Positions 48,150 through 60,900 of a DNA stretch of 64,000 bases are shown in pieces. The notes under the pieces are model-generated. The model had not been told where the DNA came from and made no database searches. It was given only the letters and a program-made list of their open reading frames with translations. The position numbers and the translations under genes were made by a program. The stretch comes from Branchiostoma lanceolatum (taxonomy: Eukaryota; Chordata; Leptocardii; Amphioxiformes; Branchiostomatidae): NCBI RefSeq assembly GCF_035083965.1, contig NC_089727.1:9615501-9679500 (forward strand), given 5' to 3'. Every line of letters starts with the position of its first letter. Position 1 is the first letter of the stretch.

Positions 48150-49603
48150 AAAGATAGTGTCATCAAATACTGTACTTGTTATAAACCTCATTCTGTGAAT
48201 CCTTAACACAAAGTGCCAGAGATAATATCATGAGAAAGGGAGCAATGGGAATTTTAATGGTAAATATATGAATATTTCTTAAGTACATGTACATGACAGT
48301 AGGGTCTTTCATCTACATTCTTTTAGATTTTTGTATCCTTAGAATATTGTCTTTGGATAAATGTTACATGTTCAGTGCTTGGTGGTACAGTAGTCAAAGT
48401 TTCTGGTACTTTGCAGAACAACCTGTATTCTTGGATGTCTACAAAATTTTTGCACTTGTGCAATAGACTTGAAAATCTGTCTTGGTGTAGAGAGACGCAC
48501 ATTCAGTTATTGAAGATACTCTCTGGCTTTAACAGTTTGTACATGTAGACTGATCCATCACAATTAGCACTTCAACCAAAGAGAGAATGGCAATGTTGGG
48601 CTGACCAATGAGAGAGTGGCTGCATGTCTGACAAATAGTGTATTTGTATTTTTATTTTGCATTTCTATGTTTTAACAGAGGTGGACAGGGCTATGGGATC
48701 AATCTATTAATCATGACCTGTCAATTAATTACGCTATTTTTTCACAAAATCCACTACATTATGGCATAAATCTTAAGAGATTTACATGTTCCTGGAACAA
48801 ATAAAATTGTCTGCTAGAGGAGTAGCTGTTTTGAAAGTTGAGTAATTGCGTTTGTATCTGCAGATATTTATTGTCTCGAACAAATGTATAGCGTGTTTAA
48901 CACACTACAAACATATACACTGCCAGTTCAAATGTCTATGACAATCGTAAATTAAGGAATACAGCACTGACTGGAAGTGATTATCTTGGGTGACAAAAGT
49001 TGTTTTAAATGTAGATAAAAAAAAGTATGAAAATCTGGACAACAGAATATAATATACATTATAAGTAATAAAAAACGTCAACCATGTCAAGTCCATGGTT
49101 TTGTATCATTTCATGTTGGAAGACATTTTCTATTCTGGAGAGATGTCTTTTATGCACTTAACAGTTGGAAACAGTTGGAAAGAATCTACATTTTGTATTA
49201 CTGAAAAATGAACGCTGAATGTTAAGATTCTTTAAACTGCTCAGCGAGGATTGGAAAAACAACACTGAGTCATTTTAACAAGGGGAATGCCATTTTGATA
49301 AAAATTCAATCGCCAGTCACAAATATACCCCTTTCCCAACCCTGGCACCATTGCAAAATCTGCTCTAGTAGACGCACAATCTTTGGGAAATGTGCATGAG
49401 TTCGGCTAAAACGGGTCTACCTTCTTATTCAATACAAAACCCCAATAATAATTTAAAGGTAGACCTAACAATAACCAGCCAACTCTCATTTTTGCCCAAC
49501 TCACGTTTCTGCTGGATTGTTTGGAAAGGATCTATTGAATAATGTGTGAAAACGTTATATAACTTCCATGACTCAGGACTTGAAATTTCAAACGATACAG
49601 TTA
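48150..49603. other. Convergent 3' flanks of TMEM184C and PRMT9
   Basis: No coding gene seen. It contains the probable TMEM184C polyadenylation signal (48800-48805) and one AATAGACCGATCC-family copy. No strong PRMT9 polyadenylation signal was found close to its stop. Confidence 0.6.
48546..48708. mobile_element. AATAGACCGATCC-family MITE copy
   Basis: Left side TAGACTGATCCATCACAATT, core GACCAATGAGAGAGTGGCTG and right side GGGCTATGGGATCAATCTAT. It lies in the TMEM184C 3' region. Confidence 0.78.
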
Positions 49604-52600
49604 TTAGCTTTCTTGTTCTTTGATAACAATGGAGATCGTACTATTCTGACAACTGGCTTCTAAAATTATTTGCTGTCCTCTCTCCACATGCACTGGTTTA
49701 TCCAGTACAACTGCAGCCTGTTTCCAATGAGTGCTATCATCCCTTGTACTCAATCTATTGTTTGAGTCCACCCAGATCTCAAACCAGAATGGTACAGCCA
49801 ATATTGTCCCAGTGTCAGATGCCATGACCACCAGCGCCTTGGACTGTTCCAAGTACGAGGGGAGGGTGTCACCGTGGGTTTCCTCGTCCAGCTTGAAGTT
49901 GAAGATGTGGAAGGGCTCTGTAAGGGGTTTGTGGGAAAGTTTGGAGAGGGTGATGTCCTGGTGGGTTGTTGCCTGTGGTTGAGAACATTTTACCATTGTT
50001 ACAAATACAAATTTGGAAATAAACCATTGAAGGTCAGAGCCAACAAAGTTATACACAGTCTTGTACAAAGGAATTTGCATGAATGTTGATTGCAGAACAC
50101 CAGAGCCATGTGTCTCAGGGTATTCAATAAAGTTCACAGTTTGAAGTGCTCATGTGCATTGTGAATAATATGTCAAAGTTGAAGGCCCTGGTCGTTTGTT
50201 ATGTATTGCCAGGGGCCTCCAGCTTCGACATACACGTAGTACCTAAAATGCTTCACACCGTACATATCAGGGCTCGAAATTCATTTTTAGAAATAGGTGC
50301 ACTGGTGCACCCAACCAAAAAAACTAGGTGCACAGAAAGAATTTTGGGTGCACCACATAATATAAATTGAATGTGAGGCTATTGCAGTGTCATAAATTCA
50401 AGGAGAGGTCACCACAAAAATAAAGCCACCACAAATGTTTCAAGATTTATGATAGTATACAGCATGAACAGAAAGGCATAAATTTGAAAGAAATATGACA
50501 CAGTGTGTTTAGTCATACCTGGAAGATATTCATGAAGTCTGCCACCTTTAGCCCCAGTGTTGGTTCTGAGCCCAACACCCTGTTTTCCCTGATCAGGACA
50601 TCTGACTGTATACACACACCATACACTGATGCAGCACAGGGTAGGATGGTTCCTCCTGGTTTAATAGCATATGCCCTAGGGGAAAATATTATAAATCATT
50701 CCTCTCATGCTGGTATAAAAATAATCAATACAAATGCTAGATTTACCTTACACATGACAAAGAAAATGCTGAGGATATATATTTCGTACATGTTTAAGGA
50801 CATATCAGTGTAAGTATGTATGTATCTACATCTATATCTGTCTGCATTTGTATGTCTGAGCACATATCAAGATATTTAGAGTCAAACATGGTCGGACAAC
50901 CACCTGGCGCAGGCAACCACCTCCAGTCACAAGCCACATTAAAAGAGTCCTGTTAACTCAACCCTGTCCTCAGCAACCACCTGTCTTCCGTTCGGCAACC
51001 ATTTTGCCTCAGTCCCTTGAGTGGTTGCTGAATCCAGGTTTGACTGTATTAATCAACTTTCTAGATAGCTTTATAATTCTTATATTTAAATTTTCAATCT
51101 TCAACATTGAATTTATACACTGTTCACATAATGATTTTCAGCTTTTGGATTAAGATTCATAGTCTTGCATCGACTAAAATTGTTGTCAGCTCAGGTTTCA
51201 GATGCATGTTTTTCGACAGGTGATTTTTACCTTGCCAAAGCCAAGTCCTCCAGAACCTGCTGTCTCAGCACTCCCGATGGCTCCACCAGCTCTGTCGCTA
51301 CCACATCCCACAATGCACCACTGCTTCCTGTTGGTTCCAGGGAACTGGGTCCAAACTCCACAACTCCTTCCGGTATTCCATTCCTTCTTGCCAACGTTTC
51401 AAGCAGTTTCTGAGAGCAGGAATTCTGGCCGGAATATCTGACCTTCCTTGCGCCAAGCTTGGCAGCACAGAGCCCTACCATCGACATTCCCTGGCCAAGA
51501 TCTAACACTGATACATCACAATTTCCTGTTCTTTCATGTGAACTCTGAGCCCCTTCTGTTTCCATACTGTCTCCTGCACAGAAGCCAGTTAAGTCTACAA
51601 CATTGCTCCCAATGGTTCTTGAAAGGTAAGCATGTAGAGCAGTGTGGAAGCTGTCATTAAATCTACTATCATTCAAGACACAGATGTCACTTTGAGGAAG
51701 GCATACAATTTCTGCTTGGTCCGAAGTTTCGGAAAGAGGTGTATCTTTACTTGTGTGGTACAGGCCCATTGGTGAACTACAAGAGGAGGCCTCCATTTCA
51801 GCATCTCTGTGTTCTTTGGAACCTTCTCCAAGTTGCTCCCCCTGTGTGTTTGGAATGGAAGTGCAGTGCAGCTGTCTGCCATCTTTGTGATGCTGCACCT
51901 CAGACACCCACATCCTGATACAGTCCCCACGACAGGTAGCTGACACTACGACGGTGTCCCCCTCTGCAACTTGGAGACCCCCTGTCAAGCAGTCTGATTC
52001 TGACAGGAAGAAAAACAAAAGTCAGAAAATATTGCGGAAAAGATAATTTAAGTGATTAACTTTTTGACTTGTTTTGTTGCTAAAAACATGTTATTCATGC
52101 CAAAGCACTGGAAAGCAAAGGATGGAAAACATTGCATGATCGTTGAAATCAGCACCATTTTTTATCTGAGGTACTAGTACTCTTGAAAGTATGGGTTCTC
52201 TATATAAGATATCTGAAGTCTATCTACATAAACATTCTGTACACTGTTTATTCATGTTTCTGTCATCATTGGAGACCACAGGTTATTTGTCAAATAGTCC
52301 AGGTACAGGTACAGCTCAAGACTTGTACTGGAACCTATACTTGTACCTGAAGCTACGTTTAGATACACACCCCAAGTACCATACTAGAACCGTTATTTCT
52401 ATTAAATTTTTCACCTGTCAGGTGATGCCTGTGCACAGGGAAGATGGCCTGCTCCCAGCAGGTGTCCTGATCAGGTGAAGTGGACAGGTGCGTCTCGTCA
52501 TCCAGGTGCAAATCAAACCACATCACAATGGCATCCACCACACCTGGATGCTTCACAGGCAGGTGGAAAACTTGCAGGTGGTCCAGAGATTCAGGCGAAA

Positions 52601-55600
52601 ATGTCTGAAGCATGGCAGCAACAAACCATTTATAAACAGCTGTGCAATTAATAGTTTTTAAATTTTCAAATGTAAAGACTTACAGATACTTTACTATGTT
52701 CACTACATCTGAAAATATTTGAGACGTGTAGCCACTCTCTCATTGGTCAAACCAATCTATTGCTTCAATATCACATTGCCATCTGTCAGATGTCCTGCAT
52801 GGCAATCTACAACATTCTAAAGTTATAGGTGAGGAACAGTAGTGTACCTGAGGATCGTTGAAGTCCATCTGGAATACCTGACAGGGTTTTGTAAGACAAG
52901 AAAACCCGCCTCTGACTCGATTTAACACTTCAGAGGAGTAAGGCTCTGTATCAGGGGGTATCTGGTCAGCTGTGTCTGGAAATAACCATATAAATACATT
53001 TAGAACAACAGAAAAGAATAGAATACTTTCATGTGATGTCATGGCTGTATCTACCACCATGTTGCTGTCCCTATTTGCATTTCGTGAATCATAGCTCAAG
53101 CATTTTGTGACATGTAAAAATCTGTCTCTCTCAAATAAGTATTATTGAATGTATACTGCTCAAAGAAAAGAATTCCAGTAGAATGCTTATTATATAAATA
53201 AAATAAAACACAAAAAATGCTGTGTGTGCTTCAGATACAATCCACTGAAATGCAAATAGGGACACCAACACAGTGGTCAGCACCTGTTTACTTCATTGAT
53301 ACGGAAAGGGCGAGAAAATGCTCTATAGTGTGAACATCTACCTGCATGAATGGCAGTTTGACTGGTGATGTCCAGTCCAGACAGGTCCACTCCACAGCAG
53401 CTAGTCTGTAGAACCGTGTGGTTACGTCTGATGTCTGGACACTCCACTATACAGGCATGGACTGTCGCACCGCCTGGGATCACCCTACCATGCCTCACTG
53501 ACTCCTGCAAGTAATGTGTAATAAGATTTAACTTAAAATATTTTGTGAAAATGTACAGTATGGAATAGTCATAATTGTTCAGAAATCCTGCTAAATCAAC
53601 ATTAAATGGAATAACATAAACTAATGATCTTGAAAGCATGGGCAAAGATTTAATGATGAAACAACATCCTATTAGAATTATTTTCTGATTACTTTGAAAT
53701 ATGTGGGTGTGGCCTCTAACCAGCTGTCAGCCAATCAGAGAATTGCCTAAATATTTTGTTTAGGTAAAGCCAATTCTCTGATTGGCTGACAGGTGGTTAC
53801 AGACCACATCCACAAAATGGAAATCTCAGCCTGGTTTAACAGAGCCTCCCCAAGGTAAATATTGTATAGGCCCCAGGTATAGTACCATAGTAGAGTGCTT
53901 ACTGGGTGGTTGAGTGTAGATTTAGGAGGCAGCAGTAGGTGTTCCCATGCATGTCTCAGTGTGGCCAGGATGTGTTCACCTAACAAGCCTGCATCCACAG
54001 TCTCAGTCACAACCAGAGATACCCTGGGTACAATATACAGAGAGAAGACACTGGCAGTTTGTCTTAGATGGACATGTGAATGTACATGTTGTCACCTACA
54101 ACACTTTAAACACACCATAGATTCAGTAATGAATAATGTATATAAACTCGAAAAGTATGTCAAATCAAGGGGTAAGGCAATATGATCTTAGAAGGAATAG
54201 TTACTCCATTTACATGATAGCAATTAAATATGACTTTGAAAAAGAGACGCGGTGAAAACAATTATTTGTATTGACTTGTCAGCTAAATGAAACAAACAAC
54301 CAGAAGTACTGTGCGATCAAAATGGAAACTGAATGCCATATGAAATACACCAATCTTGACTGTCAATCATAATCAATAGTTCAACCAATGATAGCTTGGC
54401 AATTAGCAGTTTGACCAATGAGAGAGTGGCTGCATGTCTGTCAAATATATGCATTTCTACATTTTCTACTTTGCATTTCTATGTTCCTCTATCATTGAAA
54501 TACGCATTTCCAAGTACACTCGGAGTACACTCCGAGTGAGCTTGGAAATGCGTGTGTAAACTCAGCCATATATAGAGAGACATAAAGAAACTAAGATACC
54601 TTTCAGGCAGGTGTTCAGGAACAGTCATATCTGTTGACTTGATGTGGTGGAGGTGGACACTGTTCTGCATACCATTGGTGACCAGTACTTTGTTGGCCAA
54701 CTGGTACATTGTCTTGGACATCTCACAGGCATGGACAGTCCTGGCACCGCACTGCACAGCAAACATGCTGGGAGCATAGAGGAACGGAAACATTAACCTT
54801 CTCCCTACTGCCTTACTCTGTAACCAATAGAGAATTGGGTGCCTAACGGCTACTTCACTGTGCTAAATGTTAAGCGAGGTACCCGTATAGGTAGGTAGGT
54901 AGTCGACGTGCTTACACACCATCGGGGTTATACCGCCCCTTACAGGGTGACATACCCTTTCCTTGGCTGATACAAGACAGGGATACATCAGGTCTCCCGT
55001 CCGGGTGAATGGTGTGTATATACTTACTAGTACATACAATCATCACTATTCATTCTAGTTCCAGTATACAGGGTATATGCTCTCAGGCTTCTATGCTGAA
55101 AGAAACAGTGCTAGTGTAACTGGGATTGAACTTCTGGATACCTGTTTGAACCCCGTTACCATGACATTACCGTGCGACCAATCAGAGCTCTCACATATAT
55201 TTTACGTAAATAAGATAAATTTTTTGGTGCCAGATTATTATCTATGGGTGCCAGATTATTTGTCAAAAAAAAGATCAAAGGAGCAACCAGAACTAGAATA
55301 GGATCCCAAACATTTTGCACTCATATATCTTGCACAGTGTGAAAGAAAAGACTTTTAACAAACTTTTAAACTTTTAACAGAACATCTAGTAATCGTTTAC
55401 CTCAATAGCCCAGTGCCTGTCCCTATGTCCAGCACAGTGTCATGCCCCCCTAGCACAGCTCGTTGTATTGCCTGATGAAAAGCGGTGTTCCTGGCCTTGT
55501 CGTTCAGCATCCTGAAGTGCCACCTCTCCACCAGGGCGTTACACACCGACTGGAGGTTCTCCCTGGCTGACCTATGACCTGGGTCCAGCTGTAGGGCCTG

Positions 55601-57558
55601 GATGAAGTATGACGCTGCTTCATCAGTGTAGCCGTGCCTGTCAACAATGGAGAACACACTGTCATGCTACTGTCACATTTCCAAACCAACGTCCAAATGA
55701 CTAGTTTACCCGCTTTTTTTTCTGCACAATCTTATATACTAGACCCTAGACGTCAAATCATTCCCACAGAATCTGCTATACGCTAGATATAAAGAATGCA
55801 AGGATATCTCAAAGTAATAATAACAGGTCGCCTGGAATCCATCCTATTCTACATCCAGATTGCTCCTGATCAGGGAACAGTTATATGTGCAGTTGTTTGA
55901 CATTTGAATATTTGCATGAAATTTGAAACTTAGAGCCCTGATTACATGTAGCTGTGAGTTGAACGGTTGTTTGTAGTGTCATGGTAACTTATTATGACAA
56001 TTGACAGCCCACTTCCGTTCAAATTTGGGAATGCAAAATATAAAACAAACAAAATTGACAGACATGCATCCACTCTTTTTTTAAACTGCTAATTGCTATC
56101 CTCTCATTGGTAGAACTGCTAATTGTGATGGACAGTCCAGATCGGTCTATTCTACAAAAGCAAAGGGTAAGAAAATTGCTTACTTAAACAGGTGTGCCCC
56201 CATGTTGTTGACCACACCCTCACAGTCAGGGTACACCTGTAGCGCCTGCTGGTAGCTGTGCAGTGCCTCCTCCCCCCTCCCCATGGACTCCAACTCATCC
56301 ACCCACAACTTCACTGCCAGGCTGAAGTCATCCTTCACATAAGGCTTCAGGTCTGGTGCTTAAAAACAACAACAACAACAACAGATGAATTATACATGAA
56401 TCAATGGGCGTTTTCTACAAAAATAGTGCATGAGGGCAATGTGAGTGTCAGGAGTGAGTGAGATGTACGGATGTAAAGAGCTTGAGAAACTTTTTTGAGA
56501 GCGAAACAAAAACTTGGTCAAACATGTTACAGAAGAAAGCTCACAGTGGCCATCTGAGGACCGTCAGGGTCAATTTCATTTTTGTACTTTTGGCAGAGTA
56601 TGTTTCTAAGGTTAAAATTGTGCATGCTAGAAGTATAGGGGAGCCACTTTTCCCGACTGGAAAAATGGTTACTATATCTAGTACCAGCTTTTTTAGACAG
56701 TTCTCTTTCATGGACTCTATTGAGCGGACGTAGAAGTGATGACTTGTAATGTTGTATGTATACAAATTTGTGGTTTGTCATGAGGATTCAACCATGGGGT
56801 ACTAGTACACCGGTTCTTTTGCCTATCCACTTTTTTTTTTATGGACCGGACAATTATTTCCGCCAACCCAAGTTTGATTGCATCATATATCTCACCTATA
56901 CTAACCACCATGAGGTAATGTGTGAAGGCAGTCTGGTAGTCCTGATGATGTAGACACAGTTTAGCAGTGTCCATGGTCTGCTGTAACAGGTGAAGCTGTG
57001 TCTGTCTGTCTCCAGCATCACTACAGGAGGAGGAACCTGTATCTTCATCATCTTCATCTATGTCTGAAAGAACAAAATAAGAATGTAGAAAATTAGTCTT
57101 TTCCAACAGATAATCATCTTAAGAAGATGTGTCTGTTTGTCTCCAGCATTACTACTAGAGGAGGTCTACTGAAGGAGGAACCTGTACCTTCATCATTTTT
57201 ATCTATACCTGAATTAGGAACAAAATGAAAATGTACTTAGTAGATGCCATGCCATATGACGTTACAACACAAGAAAGAGTTTCAAACATCTTGCATACCT
57301 GAATACTGTCTTAAGAAGCTGTGTCTTAATCTTCATGTGCTACTTCACGTGCTACCTTTTCAGTATCAAAATGGTTGAATACCTTCTCACTTTTATTTCA
57401 AAACTGCTGAAAATCATAAAATCCATGCATAATAAATTAATAATGCAACAATATAACGTTATCTATTGAAATCATGCAACCAGACATTTTACGAAAAAAA
57501 GAACACAGGCCTACCACTGACCAGATTCATCAGAACTAGAATCAGCTCCGTTCTCCAT
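49604..57558 (-). CDS. PRMT9: PRMT9: protein arginine methyltransferase 9
   Basis: Exons from the 5' end: 57522-57558, 56896-57063, 56184-56358, 55401-55637, 54600-54767, 53903-54023, 53342-53504, 52848-52975, 52415-52604, 51231-51999, 50519-50675, 49604-49972. They join in phase to 893 aa (human 845). PRMT9 makes symmetric dimethylarginine on the splicing factor SF3B2. N-terminal TPR helices ([37 protein letters not shown]) precede the methyltransferase core with SAM motif [12 protein letters not shown] and the double-E loop [12 protein letters not shown] beta barrel follows ([20 protein letters not shown]). The second, degenerate methyltransferase module keeps [20 protein letters not shown] and ends with [20 protein letters not shown]. 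The extra length lies mainly in the large exon 10 linker. Convergent with TMEM184C, as I recall for human 4q31. Confidence 0.96.
50884..51049. repeat. GACAACCACCT-type repeat with AGTCAAACATGG / CCAGGTTTGACT ends
   Basis: Left AGAGTCAAACATGGTCGGAC, right GAATCCAGGTTTGACTGTAT, roughly inverted. Repeated AACCACCT and AACCATT words lie inside. Probably a short non-autonomous DNA element in PRMT9 intron 10, related to the repeats at 32575 and 59250. Confidence 0.6.
53041..53274. mobile_element. MITE related to 31601-31963, without the nested element
   Basis: Left ACCATGTTGCTGTCCCTATT then TGCATTTCGTGAATCATAGC; right TGCAAATAGGGACACCAACA. The inner sequence around ATCATAGCTCAAGC and ACTGAAATGC matches the right part of the INTS12-intron copy. 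Confidence 0.8.
53707..53810. mobile_element. Hairpin MITE with GCCAATCAGAGAATTG arms
   Basis: Left arm GTGTGGCCTCTAACCAGCTG, TCAGCCAATCAGAGAATTG; right arm CAATTCTCTGATTGGCTGAC, AGGTGGTTACAGACCACA. About 104 bp, nearly palindromic, in PRMT9 intron 6. Confidence 0.85.
54344..54490. mobile_element. AATAGACCGATCC-family fragment
   Basis: Core TTGACTGTCAATCATAATCA, ATTAGCAGTTTGACCAATGA, GAGAGTGGCTGCATGTCTGT. The right end is cut where the hairpin at 54502 begins. Confidence 0.72.
54502..54553. repeat. Short perfect-stem hairpin
   Basis: Arms ACGCATTTCCAAG and CTTGGAAATGCGT enclose a second inverted pair, ACTCGGAG and CTCCGAGT. It sits at the broken edge of the preceding MITE. Confidence 0.85.
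56030..56153. mobile_element. AATAGACCGATCC-family copy in reverse orientation
   Basis: Ends AGTCCAGATCGGTCTATTC; the core reads ACTGCTAATTGTGATGGACA and TCTCATTGGTAGAACTGC. It lies in PRMT9 intron 3. Confidence 0.75.
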
Positions 57559-57917
57559 CCTCCAATCAGTGGATAGGTTGTTTGTCGTTTGATTTTTGTC
57601 CAAATCCATCGATCCTCATCATTAGTTGAACTGCCCCCCTCCCCCTTACAAGTCGTGCCCTCTCTCTCTCCCTCTGAAATTATTTGCAAAGATCACACAA
57701 CTGAAAAGTTTCAGTTTTTATACAGGAAAATTCCCACAGAATCCAACCTGCCAACTGTCATCAAATATTTTCCGCCCTTTAGTGCAAAACTAGGACACTG
57801 ATGACAAATGCTCCAGTCAAAATGTGGCGCTTTTGTTTTGAACTATGAACTTTGGCGGGGTCAGGTAACAAAAGGTTATCACGGGGCAAAGTTCAAGTAT
57901 CACATGACGGATCCAAG
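57559..57917. promoter_or_regulatory. Shared divergent promoter of PRMT9 and CCDC22
   Basis: 359 bp separate the two start codons. It includes a CT-rich run and no repeats. Bidirectional use is inferred from the spacing. Confidence 0.6.
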
Positions 57918-60900
57918 ATGGAAGAAGTGGACAACATTATTATCCACACTCTCCGAGAAATCGGCTGGTAGGTACCGTTCTCTGTTACTCTGTGGAACAA
58001 AAATATTTAAGGAAATGCCGACACTTGTAAACAATGTAGAAAATTCCCTATATGAGGTTATTTGTTGCGCAATTATGGTCTTTCAGATGGTTACATTTTT
58101 GTGGGAGGGGGCGGATGTCTGAGGTCATCAGCGGAAAAGGGGGGGAACTAAAATCACAGTACTAGTACTTCGACTTTTACTTGAGTTTTGCAGCTTGTTG
58201 TTGATTCTTGGATGTAACGATTCTGTTTACAGAATGCTAAGAATAAGATTTCTGTATTATTGGCATCAATTCAGCTATAAAAAGTATAATGGCACAGAAG
58301 TCAAGAATATCCTTTTTTGGTTGAAACTAACTTTAGCCAAAAATGCCAGTAATGCTCTTGTGCAAAGATATCGATAAAGATGCCCTCACAATTAATGATT
58401 TGTTAAAGGCATCCAGAGCATTTTATGTGGCTTGAAAATTGGAAATATTGTAGTTGCTGTAATCTTCATGAAATTGTCATTTAATGCCACTGTTAACCAC
58501 ATTTGCGCGAAGATTACATGATACAAGCGCTCAAAAGCCACGCGAAAATAAGCTACACAATGATCCCTTTAGTTTCACGCGCCTAGTGTAATTAGACTGA
58601 AACAGAACTCAAAACGGTTTTTTTGGTCGGTAATGGACCGTTCCCGTCGAACACCATCTAGAACCCCCTGTTCTATTTGGAACACCTCCGTAAAAAAACA
58701 TCGCTAGTGGGACAGAAATGACATGCATGGTATGTATACATGTATATATATATATATCTGGGACAGCCGGTTCCTCACTGCATTGGCTACATGAATACCC
58801 AGGAAAAAAACGAAATGAAAAAGAAAACATCTCAGGCACTCAAGGGGACGGAGTTTACATAACACACTGCCAACTACTACCAAGTCCGTTTCTCATGTAC
58901 TTGTGCGTTATTCTGGTGTTCGACTGGAACGGTCCATTCTCCGCAAGTTCCGGCGACGGGACATCACGTTCCAACAAGTCGGAAAATTTTTTTAAAAAAT
59001 CGCGGCGCTGATAGTGCTTGGATTTTCTATCAGTGCTCAACACACAACGGCATTGCATCTTTGCTCCTTGAATGTCAATATGTAATGGTATAGTGTTATT
59101 GAAACTTACTGTGTAGAAATGGCAAAAAAAACTGAGTTTTTTAATTTGAGTTTGAAGCCACATAAAGTGCTCTGGGTGCCTTTAAGAAAACATAGAAATA
59201 CATGTGTGCCAAATTTGGTGCTTTAAAAAAAATGATGCTATATTTCAACTGCAGTCAAATAGTGGGCCTGTATACAAGCACCTCCTTGATACAAGTGACC
59301 ACCTCTACATAAGGACCACCTGGACAATGTGACCACTTTTTGGTGCCACCTTAGATGATTTTTCTCATTGACACAAGCATTAAATAAAGAATCTGTCTGT
59401 AGTGATCACCTGTTCACACAGACCCGATTTTAGAGACCGGGCCTGAGTGGGCAGTTTTACTATACTAGTAATGTTTGTTTGCTGTAATCATATTAGATAT
59501 TGAATGAAGAGGTGTTTATCTATTTCGTTTTTTTTTTACAGTGGGTTGGACGATGATGTCCAGAGCCTGAAACACTTCAGTACTGAGAACATTGTAGAAG
59601 CGACAGTGAAGTGCCTACGAGTGATCGGTGATGGAGTCAACATCTCCCCAGCCCTTCCCCCCGGCATGTCCGCCAGGTACAGGGTCGGCACACAGCTCGC
59701 TACGTCATGTCAGGTGAGACATGTTTGTTTGTTCCTTCGTTCCTTCAGACCCTTGTGGCACATAGTTGTCTCCAACCAGACCCAATAGATTGCAAAGACC
59801 GTATCCAACTGGAAGAAGGAGCTTATAGTGCAATCTAAGGTCTGGAACAAGTCGGTCTGAACAAAGGCTATTAACATCTAATTGTTACCTAATCAAACTG
59901 TGCTTCTGTAAGTGAGTTTATTACTCTCTGTCCGCACGGGCGTGCGGCGCCATGCCGGGCTGACACCTCCAGGCCGCGACTGAGAGGCCGTTCACTTGGG
60001 CAGAGCTGTACCGCGAAAATTAAACTTCCCAGGAAAAATAAACTAAATGTTGCCAACAGAAAAGACTTGGTCTCTTTTTCAAAATCAATCTGTTACGAAG
60101 ATCGCTACCAAAACTGCTTCAATCGTCACAAAATGCGATCAATTTTGACCAGTTACGTCGGAACTGTAAGGGCAATTCCCGCCATGTGGTCACGTGGAAT
60201 CTTGCAGTTAATCTCAAGTAATAGTGGCTTGAACCCGAAACAGTAAACATTGTCTACGAATGTTTTTGTAAGAACGGTTTTCCATGATGCCACAAACATC
60301 GCCGATGGGTGAAAGCAACTGCTATTGTGAGAGCTTTTTACTAGGCTCAACCAAGGCGCGAACCTCCCACTGGGACGTGCGCGGGTGACTGGGCTTGGTC
60401 ATAAAAAGATTCGTACCCCGGACATTCGTACGGCTGTTAGCATTACAACGAGGAGGGGCAGCGGCACCTTTATTGAATAGAAATGCTCCGCCCTGTTTGA
60501 GTTGTAGCAGACCTTGGGTTGGCTATGAAAACTCCTTCTGCCTGTTGGATACGGTCTTTGCCAACCCGTAGGTCTGCTTGGAGACTAGCACATAGGGCAG
60601 CAAGATTTCTTGCTGTCTCAGTAGCAGGGTATATTTTCACAGGGAGGGTTTGCTAGCCCTCCGATCCTCCTTTAAAATGCTTGAGGCACCACCTTGAACA
60701 CAGGACCCCCATTTTACGTCCCTTCTGAAAGATGGGTGCAGCCCCAACCGAGATGTCCTAGGCCAGGATTGAACCGGTGTCTCCCAGTTGGCAACTAATT
60801 GAAACCAGGAAATCAACCGTAAGGCTGCTACCAGTTGAGCTATAGGGACATGCCTCAGCTAAAACAAGGACATTTATTTGTTCCATAGACTGTCCATCAC

